In this document: positions 1 through 6,659 of the stretch, in pieces
How the letters are laid out: each line of letters starts with the position of its first letter
Numbering within the stretch: the stretch's first letter is position 1
Origin: an uncultured Prevotella sp.
GTDB lineage: Bacteria > Bacteroidota > Bacteroidia > Bacteroidales > Bacteroidaceae
Direction: 5' to 3'
DNA: 39,098 bases
Assembly: GCA_944320235.1 (NCBI GenBank)
Contig: CALUGQ010000031.1
Coordinates: 1 to 39,098 of the forward strand
The notes under the pieces: model-generated
The model's input: the letters and a program-made list of their open reading frames with translations, nothing else
What the model was told of the DNA's origin: nothing
Database searches by the model: none
Position numbers and translations under genes: made by a program

Positions 1-73
<73 letters not shown>

Positions 74-106
74 CTTTTTTTTTACACAGAAAAACAACGT
101 TTCCAG

Positions 107-652
107 ATGAATTTATATTTAAGGTATTTTGATAGAGAAACATTGGTTCATAATGTAGATGATGCAATAGATTTTTTGGCAAGCATAGATGACATCGGCA
201 TGAACCCGATGTTAGAAGAAGACATACGTGAATATGCAGCAAGTGATGTATATTATCCAAAGCGTTATAAGATTCGGCCACGTGTGTATTTCATCATAAT
301 CAAAACAGAAGCAGCTACGATGCTTGATTTCAAGGAAAAACGGGCATTGCATAGTGTCGCTCCTGGGAGTGAAAGGGATAAAATAATGTCACCTGTTATA
401 GCGCATCTTAACGAGGAATTACCTGGTTGGTATGAAGGGGTAATTGATTTCAAACGTGTGCTGCAAGTGCCAGGAACAGGAAAATATCAATACCGAGATA
501 CCCATTTTGTTGCGCAATGTAAGGCTATGTCTGGCATTGATTGTTATAACCGCATCGTTGAACATTTGCGCCAAAGGGTAGATAGTAGGAGCCAGTTCCC
601 TTCCGCAAAAGGCAAAAACTTCAAGTTTAGATATCTAGGGCAGTGTAAGTAG
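107..652 (+). CDS. Hypothetical protein, 181 aa
   Basis: I do not recognise this family. The reading frame is open back into the tRNA, but the first ATG outside it is at 107, giving MNLYLRYFD. The protein is soluble-looking, with no signal peptide or membrane segment. It mixes acidic stretches near the N-terminus (VDDAIDFLASIDD) with a basic C-terminal tail (SAKGKNFKFRYLGQCK). The middle contains a short hydrophobic strand (RVYFIIIKTEAA). It lies between a tRNA and ssb on the same strand, with a 60-bp gap to ssb, so co-transcription with ssb is possible. The ordinary composition and continuous frame support a real gene; the function is unknown. Confidence 0.75.
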   Translation: MNLYLRYFDRETLVHNVDDAIDFLASIDDIGMNPMLEEDIREYAASDVYYPKRYKIRPRVYFIIIKTEAATMLDFKEKRALHSVAPGSERDKIMSPVIAHLNEELPGWYEGVIDFKRVLQVPGTGKYQYRDTHFVAQCKAMSGIDCYNRIVEHLRQRVDSRSQFPSAKGKNFKFRYLGQCK

Positions 653-712
653 TTGCAGCCTTTGATTTGCCTTGGTATAACAATTATTTGTTTGTCGTAA
701 TCTGTATGAGCA

Positions 713-1138
713 ATGAACAAAGTTATGTTGATTGGCAATGTAGGAAAAGACCCTGAGGTTCGTTATGTTGACCAAGGCGTTGCTGTCGCAAGGTTATCTC
801 TTGCGACAACTGAACGCGGGTATGTCCTTCAGAATGGTACACAGGTACCGGATCGTACTGATTGGCACAATGTGGTTTTATGGCGTAAGTTGGCACAGGT
901 TGTTGAAAATTATGTCCGGAAAGGTGATAAGCTTTATATTGAAGGCAGAATACGCTATACATCGTATAATGATAAGCAAGGAGTAAGGCATAACGTGACT
1001 GAGATATGGGCTGAGAATATGGAAATGCTAGGGCCGAAGAATCGTCAATCAGCATCGGATTCGAGTATGAATTTTGTGAATAGCAAGGCGGATGCCATTG
1101 AAAATGCTGACGATATTTGTTCCGAACATAGCCTGTAA
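713..1138 (+). CDS. ssb: Single-stranded DNA-binding protein
   Basis: This protein coats single-stranded DNA during replication, recombination and repair. The first ~105 residues form the OB-fold typical of bacterial SSB: it opens MNKVMLIGNVGKDPEVRY, continues with the TDWHNVVLWRKLA strand, and has the KGDKLYIEGRIRYTSY segment. The total of 141 aa is short for the family. The linker after residue 110 is Ser/Asn-rich and the protein ends in CSEHSL. It therefore lacks the usual acidic tip ending in a Pro-Phe pair that recruits partner proteins. An acidic patch (ENADD) is present, but no terminal PF. The frame is intact, so this looks like true sequence or a recent 3' change. No Shine-Dalgarno site is evident. 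Confidence 0.93.
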   Translation: MNKVMLIGNVGKDPEVRYVDQGVAVARLSLATTERGYVLQNGTQVPDRTDWHNVVLWRKLAQVVENYVRKGDKLYIEGRIRYTSYNDKQGVRHNVTEIWAENMEMLGPKNRQSASDSSMNFVNSKADAIENADDICSEHSL

Positions 1139-1195
1139 TTACATGCAAAAGAATAGTATGTAGGGCATGATTGTTACAAGGCAGTTGGTTCCATA

Positions 1196-1227
1196 TTTGT
1201 GTATTTCGTAAATTAATAGTATTTTTG
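1196..1227 (+). promoter_or_regulatory. Bacteroidetes-type promoter for fabD
   Basis: TTTG at 1196-1199 is separated by 20 bp from TATTTTTG at 1220-1227. This matches the known Bacteroidetes consensus TTTG...TAnnTTTG. Transcription would start near 1234, about 30 bases ahead of the fabD ATG at 1265. Confidence 0.7.
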
Positions 1228-1264
1228 CAGTCCAAATGCATATTAAAATAAAAACAGAAAGCAA

Positions 1265-2149
1265 ATGAAAGCATTCGTTTTTCCCGGTCAAGGGGCACAG
1301 TTTGTTGGGATGGGCAAAGACCTGTATGACAACAATCAATTGGCAAAAGAACTTTTTGAAAAAGCAGATGAAATTCTCGGTTACAGGATTACAGACATTA
1401 TGTTTGCTGGAACTGATGAAGAATTAAAGCAGACTAAAGTGACACAGCCTGCTGTATTTTTGCATAGTGTGGTTTCTGCTTTATGCTTGGGCGACGCTTT
1501 CTGTCCTGGCATGGTGGCAGGCCATTCGTTAGGAGAGTTCTCTGCACTTGTGGCTGCAGGAGCACTTAGTTTCGAAGATGGGTTGAAGTTGGTTTATGCC
1601 CGTGCCATGGCAATGCAGAAAGCTTGCGACATAACACCGTCTACGATGGCGGCAATAGTAGGTTTGCCTGATGAAAAGATTGAAGAGGTGTGTGCTGCAA
1701 TTAACAAACCAGGCCATGTGGTTGTTCCTGCAAATTACAATTGCCCAGGACAGCTAGTGATATCAGGCGATGTTGATGCCATTAATGAAGCTTGTGAGCA
1801 ACTTAAGGCGGCTGGTGCCAAGCGTGCATTGCCGCTGAAAGTAGGTGGCGCATTCCATTCTCCTTTAATGCAGCCTGCTAAAGACGAGTTGCAAGCTGCC
1901 ATTGAAAGTACAGAGTTCTTGTCTCCCAAGTGTCCTGTATATCAAAATGTTGATGGCAAACCACACATTGACCCAAGTGAGATTAAAGTTAATCTCATAG
2001 CTCAGCTTACTAGCAGTGTGCGATGGACTGACTGTGTTAGAAACATGATAGCCGATGGTGCTGATGATTTTACAGAATGCGGGCCCGGCAAGGCTTTGCA
2101 AGGAATGATAGGGCGCATAGACAAGAATGTTTTAGCTCACGGTATCTAG
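1265..2149 (+). CDS. fabD: Malonyl-CoA:ACP S-malonyltransferase
   Basis: FabD moves the malonyl group from malonyl-CoA to acyl carrier protein, supplying the chain-extension unit of type II fatty acid synthesis in the cytosol. The 294-aa length is typical. The N-terminus has the family hallmark FPGQGAQ. The nucleophile is Ser88 in GHSLGE, and the partner His198 lies in GGAFHSPL. The conserved NCPGQLVISG segment and the late CGPGKALQG motif are also present. The ATG at 1265 sits just downstream of a good promoter, so this gene probably has its own transcription unit. The GH13 gene follows after 65 bp that contain a strong hairpin. Confidence 0.97.
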   Translation: MKAFVFPGQGAQFVGMGKDLYDNNQLAKELFEKADEILGYRITDIMFAGTDEELKQTKVTQPAVFLHSVVSALCLGDAFCPGMVAGHSLGEFSALVAAGALSFEDGLKLVYARAMAMQKACDITPSTMAAIVGLPDEKIEEVCAAINKPGHVVVPANYNCPGQLVISGDVDAINEACEQLKAAGAKRALPLKVGGAFHSPLMQPAKDELQAAIESTEFLSPKCPVYQNVDGKPHIDPSEIKVNLIAQLTSSVRWTDCVRNMIADGADDFTECGPGKALQGMIGRIDKNVLAHGI

Positions 2150-2158
2150 AATACGCAA

Positions 2159-2203
2159 TTGGCCTGGATTAAGGTGCAACGCAGTTGTGCCAGTCCAGGC
2201 CAA
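2159..2203 (+). promoter_or_regulatory. Long hairpin between fabD and the GH13 gene
   Basis: TTGGCCTGGA (2159-2168) pairs perfectly with TCCAGGCCAA (2194-2203). An inner stem (2174-2180 with 2184-2190, including two G-U pairs) leaves a GCA loop. The hairpin is followed by AAAAATTATTTC and ends only 11 bases before the ATG at 2215. It lacks a clean U-tract, so it may be a weak terminator of fabD or a control element over the downstream start site. Confidence 0.6.
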
Positions 2204-2214
2204 AAATTATTTCT

Positions 2215-3894
2215 ATGGCAAAAAAAGTTATCATCTACCAAGTGTTTACCAGGTTGCATGGCAACCGTGTGACTACTCGTAAAGAAAATGGCACAATTGA
2301 GGATAATGGAAGTGGCAAATTGAACGACATCGATGATTCTGAATTGCATCGTATCAAGGAGATGGGTGTCAGTCATGTGTGGTATACTGGGGTGATACGT
2401 CACGCTACGCAGACCGATTATTCCTCATTTGGCATCCAGCCCAATCATCCGTCAGTAGTAAAGGGGAAAGCCGGTTCGCCATACGCAATTGTGGATTATT
2501 ATGATATCGATCCGGACCTTGCGGTTGATGTCGATAGGCGTATGGAAGAATTTCATGCCCTTGTGGAGCGAACCCACCTGGCAGGACTGAAAGTGATGAT
2601 AGATTTTGTTCCAAATCATGTCGCTAGACAATATCATTCAGTGTGCAAGCCATCCGGAGTTCATGACCTTGGTCAAGATGATGATATAACTAAAGGTTTT
2701 GACCCACAAAATAATTTTTATTATTGTCCAGGTTGTAGCTTTTCGCCCAGCTTTACTTTAGAGGCTGATGGAATGGGGAAATATGACGAGATGCCTGCCA
2801 AGGCAACAGGCAATGACCATTTTGACCAATCCCCAGGAATCAATGATTGGTATGAAACTGTGAAGCTTAACTACGGCGTTGATTATTATGCCGGTCGTAT
2901 TGGGCATTTTGACCCATTGCCCAATACTTGGCATAAAATGTTGGATATACTTCTTTATTGGGCCAGTAAGGGTGTTGATGGTTTCCGATGCGATATGGCA
3001 GAGATGGTGCCAGTTGAGTTTTGGGCTTGGGTGCTTCCTAATGTCAAGGCTGCATACCCCTCAACCATATTTATAGGTGAGGTATATAATCCTTTAGAAT
3101 ATCGAAAATATATTGCTGCGGGCTTTGATTATCTTTATGATAAGGTGGGTATGTATGACACGATGCGCTCTGTTACTTGTGGATATGCCCCTGCCACAGC
3201 CATAACAAATGCTTGGCAGTCGGTTGATGATATAAATCAAAAAATGCTGTTTTTTCTCGAAAACCATGACGAGCAGCGCATTGGCAGTGACTTTTTTGCA
3301 GGCGACGGTAAGCGAGGTGTGCCAGCCCTTGTCGCAAGTGTCCTGATGCGGTGCAATCCGTTCATGCTATATGCCGGTCAAGAGTATGGCGAACGGGGAA
3401 TGGATAAAGAAGGTTTCAGTGGACGTGATGGTCGTACTACCATATTCGATTATTGGAGCATTGATACCATTTGTCGTGCCTCAAGCGATAAACTGACGGC
3501 AGACGAAAAGCAGCTTCATGAAATATACAAGAAAGTGCTGTACATAGCCTCAACAGAAAAATGTGTGTCAGATGGTGCGTTTTTTGATTTGATGTATGTA
3601 AATCCACGTTCTGAACGGTTTGATTCTGATAGGTTGTTTGCGTTTTTACGTAAGTTAGATAATGATCTTTTGCTAGTCGTCGTTAATTTCAGTGACGATG
3701 TGAAGGAGGCAGGAGTCGCTATTCCTGAACACGCTTTCTCATTTTTAGGCATGCCTGAGAAAAGAGCCTTGGCTACCGATTTGCTTTCTGGGGATAGGCA
3801 ATATATGTCTTTGTCAAAGGATGGTGTGTTGCAAATGTTCATTGGAAGTTGGGGGGCGCGTGTGTGGAAGATGAATGTTGCCAAGCGCAAATGA
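2215..3894 (+). CDS. GH13-family alpha-amylase-like enzyme, cytosolic
   Basis: This is an alpha-glucan-active glycoside hydrolase of family GH13, 559 aa, without a signal peptide, so probably acting on intracellular glycogen or imported maltooligosaccharides. The four classical GH13 regions are visible: region I DFVPNH (Asp130 to His135), region II GFRCDMA with nucleophile Asp260, region III FIGEVY with acid/base Glu289, and region IV ENHDEQ with Asp352. The C-terminal ~100 residues form the usual all-beta domain (DRLFAFLRKLDNDLLLVVVNFS). I chose the ATG at 2215 (MAKKVIIYQVF); the upstream ATG at 2185 lies inside the hairpin and gives a non-homologous extension. Exact specificity (amylase, neopullulanase or transferase) cannot be told from sequence alone. 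Confidence 0.92.
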   Translation: MAKKVIIYQVFTRLHGNRVTTRKENGTIEDNGSGKLNDIDDSELHRIKEMGVSHVWYTGVIRHATQTDYSSFGIQPNHPSVVKGKAGSPYAIVDYYDIDPDLAVDVDRRMEEFHALVERTHLAGLKVMIDFVPNHVARQYHSVCKPSGVHDLGQDDDITKGFDPQNNFYYCPGCSFSPSFTLEADGMGKYDEMPAKATGNDHFDQSPGINDWYETVKLNYGVDYYAGRIGHFDPLPNTWHKMLDILLYWASKGVDGFRCDMAEMVPVEFWAWVLPNVKAAYPSTIFIGEVYNPLEYRKYIAAGFDYLYDKVGMYDTMRSVTCGYAPATAITNAWQSVDDINQKMLFFLENHDEQRIGSDFFAGDGKRGVPALVASVLMRCNPFMLYAGQEYGERGMDKEGFSGRDGRTTIFDYWSIDTICRASSDKLTADEKQLHEIYKKVLYIASTEKCVSDGAFFDLMYVNPRSERFDSDRLFAFLRKLDNDLLLVVVNFSDDVKEAGVAIPEHAFSFLGMPEKRALATDLLSGDRQYMSLSKDGVLQMFIGSWGARVWKMNVAKRK

Positions 3895-4037
3895 TTTTTC
3901 AATATAATCAAGTATATATTTTCTATTTTAGATAGAAATATTTATCTTTGCAATAAATGTGATATAGGGCATCTGTAGACATTATAGTTTAGTCTTATTG
4001 TTGAAGGTTGTTCTTTAAAACAAATAAGGTAATTTAG
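3895..4037 (+). promoter_or_regulatory. Leader and promoter region of the RNase P RNA gene
   Basis: A TATCTTTG at 3943-3950 matches the Bacteroidetes -7 consensus, but no convincing -33 TTTG precedes it. A start there would lie ~80 bases ahead of the mature RNA. Just upstream, TTTCTAT (3920-3926) and ATAGAAA (3932-3938) could form a weak AT-rich hairpin at the 3' end of the GH13 gene. Confidence 0.4.
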
Positions 4038-4411
4038 AGCAGTGCTCCGGCCTGTCGTCGGCATCAATGATGCAGGAGGAAAGTCCGGGCAGCATAGGGT
4101 ACCCCACTTCTGAAAGTGGAAGCTACTGGCAACAGTAGGGGTATGGCAGAAGAAAATAACCGCCGGCATTCATTTGCATGGCAAGGGTGAGAAGGTGGTG
4201 TAAGAGACCACCAGCCGCCGGGTGATCGGCGGGCTGTGCCATCTGGGGGCTGCAAGTTCATGTAAACCATCGGCTGAGGGTTGCCCGCCCGAATTTTCCG
4301 ATGGAGGGTAGAACGCTTGACCTGTGTGGTGACATACAGGCTAGATAAATGACAGGCATCGCAGTCATGAAAGTGTCTGTGAAACAGAACCCGGCTTACA
4401 GGAGCACTGCT
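4038..4411 (+). ncRNA. rnpB: RNase P RNA (bacterial type A)
   Basis: This is the catalytic RNA that removes 5' leaders from precursor tRNAs. The P1 helix is closed by AGCAGTGCTCC (4038-4048) and GGAGCACTGCT (4401-4411), which are exact reverse complements. The conserved GAGGAAAGTCCGGGC block at 4076-4090 and the 3' ACAGAACCCGGCTTA block at 4384-4398 supply the P4 core. The length of ~374 nt and the GGCGGGCTG segment in the middle fit the class. A run rich in T (4411-4421) follows P1 directly and should terminate transcription. Confidence 0.96.
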
Positions 4412-4434
4412 TTCTTTTTTTAATTTCCATTCAG

Positions 4435-5754
4435 TTGAATAAAGGCATTAAGAGAATTGTTGACTTCATGCAGGTTGACATCTGGCGGGTATCGCGCAAT
4501 GATGTGTCGCCGTGGTTTTTTCTTGTGTTAGAAATACTGAAGAAGTTGATTTTGGCCATACGTTTCTTTACAACGAAGCGTGTGGTCAACGAAGCAGCGG
4601 CATTGACTTATTCCACTTTGCTTGCGATAGTTCCCATCTTGGCGGTGGTTTTTGCCATTGCACGAGGTTTTGGTTATAATAAATATATAGAGGTGTGGTT
4701 TCGTGAGGCTTTTCAATCCCAACCTCAAGCAGCCGAAGTAATAATTGGCTTTGTCAACAGTTACCTTGTCCACACTAAAGGTGGTGTTTTTTTGGGCATT
4801 GGTCTGGTGTTTATGTTGTATACCGTGCTGATGCTTATTAATAATGTCGAGATGACATTCAATGAGATATGGCAAGTAAAGAAGCCACGAAGTCTATTCC
4901 GCACCTTTACTGATTATTTGGCAATGTTGCTGCTTTTCCCTATACTGATTGTGCTTACGTCGGGATTGTCAATATTCATGGCGACAGCTGTAGACCATTT
5001 ACCAGATATGTTGTTGTTAGGGCCTGTCAAGCGTTTCCTGATAGCAATGTTGCCTTATGCGCTTATGTCCTCTATGTTCATAGGGCTTTATTTGTTCATG
5101 CCAAATACGCATGTGAAGTTTCGTTGTGTCATCGTGCCTGGCATTTTAGCCGGTGTCGCAATGCAGTGGTTGCAACTATTTTATATCAATTCACAGATAT
5201 GGGTGTCTAGTTATAATGCGATTTATGGCTCCTTTGCCGCTTTGCCTCTATTCATGTTGTGGGTTCAGATATCCTGGATAATCTGCTTGTTCGGTGCTGA
5301 GTTGTGCTATACAAACCAAAATCTTGAATATTATGATTATAATACTAGCACAGGAGATATAAGCCATCGCTACCGCATATTGCTTTGCGCAATGATAATG
5401 AGCTGCATCTGTAAGCGTTTTGACAGAGGCGGCAAACCATATACAGCCTTTGAACTCCGTGAGCAGACAAATATCCCAATAAGGATTGTCAACGACTTAC
5501 TTTACAAACTGATTGATTGTAAGATGGTAGTTGAGATCTCCACTGACGAGAAAGGGGAACAAGCTCGCTATATGCCTACCGAAAATGTTGAACATTTAAG
5601 CCTTGGGATTATGATTGACCGTTTGGAATCTCGCGGAAAATGGAAAATTGATTTGGATTTAGCCGATCGTCGCGGAGAAATGTGGACCAAGGCGATGGAG
5701 GTGCGCAGCAGGTACTTGAAAGAATCGCGTGAGATTTTACTTAAGGATTTGTAG
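4435..5754 (+). CDS. YihY/BrkB family inner-membrane protein
   Basis: A 439-aa integral membrane protein of the YihY/BrkB family (once annotated as ribonuclease BN, now regarded as of uncertain function). Typical features are the WRVSRNDVSP start region, AAALTYSTLLAIVPILAVVFAIARGFG (residues ~55-80, first membrane segment with the family signature), and about five further hydrophobic helices up to residue ~295. A soluble C-terminal tail of ~140 residues resembling a winged-helix region follows (TAFELREQTNIPIRIVNDLL), as often seen in Bacteroidetes members. The start is a TTG at 4435, which keeps the conserved N-terminal helix; the first ATG is at 4468 and would trim 11 residues. It lies 23 bp after rnpB. 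Confidence 0.9.
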   Translation: MNKGIKRIVDFMQVDIWRVSRNDVSPWFFLVLEILKKLILAIRFFTTKRVVNEAAALTYSTLLAIVPILAVVFAIARGFGYNKYIEVWFREAFQSQPQAAEVIIGFVNSYLVHTKGGVFLGIGLVFMLYTVLMLINNVEMTFNEIWQVKKPRSLFRTFTDYLAMLLLFPILIVLTSGLSIFMATAVDHLPDMLLLGPVKRFLIAMLPYALMSSMFIGLYLFMPNTHVKFRCVIVPGILAGVAMQWLQLFYINSQIWVSSYNAIYGSFAALPLFMLWVQISWIICLFGAELCYTNQNLEYYDYNTSTGDISHRYRILLCAMIMSCICKRFDRGGKPYTAFELREQTNIPIRIVNDLLYKLIDCKMVVEISTDEKGEQARYMPTENVEHLSLGIMIDRLESRGKWKIDLDLADRRGEMWTKAMEVRSRYLKESREILLKDL

Positions 5755-5851
5755 GCTATATGGTGAGTTCGGGTTGTAAAAATACCAGTATTTAATAGCG
5801 TTTTTTCGCGCCAGTTTGTATTTATATTAATAAAACCAAAATATACTTCAA

Positions 5852-6184
5852 ATGATAATTGATTTCAGTAATATTGGCCAAGAAACTTTGATGAATTTCA
5901 AAGGTGGTGAGGGTGAGTTGCTTACTTGCAACTATGTAGACTCTAAGAACAAGATTATGATGAGTTGTTTGAAACCTGGTGCTTCAAGTGGTTATCACAT
6001 CCATGAGCAGAACAGTGAAATTGTGTATGTCATAAGCGGTGAAGGATATTTCCGCTATGATGGTTTGATTGAACGTTGTAAGCCTGGTGATGTGCATTAT
6101 TGTCCAATGGGCCATTCGCATGCAATGTATAATGATGGAACTGAGGATTTGGTGTATTTGGCCATTGTTCCTGAGCACCATTGA
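5852..6184 (+). CDS. Small single-domain cupin protein
   Basis: A 110-aa single-domain cupin. Motif 1 is seen as G...HIHEQNSE...G, with metal ligands His49, His51 and Glu56. Motif 2 is GDVHYCPMGHSHAMYN, supplying His90. The domain would bind one divalent metal in a small beta-barrel. Such proteins include isomerases, dioxygenases and sugar-binding sensors, and substrate cannot be inferred here. There is no signal peptide. The gene stands alone, 97 bp after the YihY gene and upstream of the 6185-6659 intergenic region. Confidence 0.88.
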   Translation: MIIDFSNIGQETLMNFKGGEGELLTCNYVDSKNKIMMSCLKPGASSGYHIHEQNSEIVYVISGEGYFRYDGLIERCKPGDVHYCPMGHSHAMYNDGTEDLVYLAIVPEHH

Positions 6185-6242
6185 AATACGGGTGGATTAC
6201 TAATGCTAGATTATGGAATAGGTTGGCATGGTCGCATATTAT

Positions 6243-6449
6243 GTTTAACCAAAATCGGTCGTTAGAACGCCAATCGCACATATAACGCCGCTTGTTGGCT
6301 TCCACACCATCTTCCGCACTGCTTGCCGTCATCTTGCTTCCTGCTTTTTCTTGATGTAGCCTGCTACATTTTCGGCAAAAGCTGAAAGTAATCAGCTTGG
6401 CGGCTGCACGAAATCTGAGTGAAGTCTAATGACCGATCAGGGTTTAAGG
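6243..6449. repeat. Possible MITE-like or REP-like intergenic element
   Basis: The left end (6243-6268) and right end (6424-6449) are imperfect inverted repeats sharing ATCGGTCnTTAGA, with about 19 of 25 positions matching. The centre contains a 7-bp inverted repeat ATGTAGC-CT-GCTACAT (6354-6369) inside a wider imperfect palindrome of GCTTTT and AAAAGC. No transposase is encoded. The identification as a repeat is an inference, because no second copy lies in this window. Confidence 0.45.
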
Positions 6450-6501
6450 ATTGATGCCAGAGTTGAGCTTGAGCAGAAAACCAAGATGGCCCTTGTTGAC
6501 A

Positions 6502-6550
6502 AAAAGAGCCGTATCATTACTCAAAAATTGAGTTTTGATACGGCTCTTTT
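6502..6550. terminator. Bidirectional intrinsic terminator
   Basis: AAAAGAGCCGTATCA (6502-6516) pairs perfectly over 15 bp with TGATACGGCTCTTTT (6536-6550), with a further ACTCA/TGAGT pairing inside. A-runs and T-runs flank both sides. It serves the cupin side on + and is also suitable for the secreted-protein gene on -. Confidence 0.88.
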
Positions 6551-6659
6551 AAGTTGACAGTTATGTGCCTATGGCTTTCTTGGGGTGTTTTTATGATTTC
6601 CCAATGACGTTTTTCTTATATACAGACAAGCGTATGTATGTGATTACGGTGCGCGACAT

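Larger units (their letters stand above)
6185..6659. other. 475-bp intergenic region between convergent genes
   Basis: This region separates the cupin gene (+) from the secreted-protein gene (-). It holds a possible ~207-bp repeat element with imperfect inverted ends (6243-6449) and a strong hairpin terminator (6502-6550). A 42-codon reading frame at 6429-6557, opening MTDQGLRIDARVELEQK, looks somewhat protein-like and charged. Its 3' part is the terminator stem itself, so I do not call it a gene. Confidence 0.6.

Noticed and set aside
723-1346. 207-codon minus-strand open frame across ssb and fabD
   Set aside because: It is antisense to two well-supported genes and covers the fabD promoter; the translation has no recognisable domain.
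6429-6557. 42-codon frame opening MTDQGLRIDARVELEQK
   Set aside because: The charged sequence is suggestive, but its last third is the terminator stem and it starts inside the putative repeat element.
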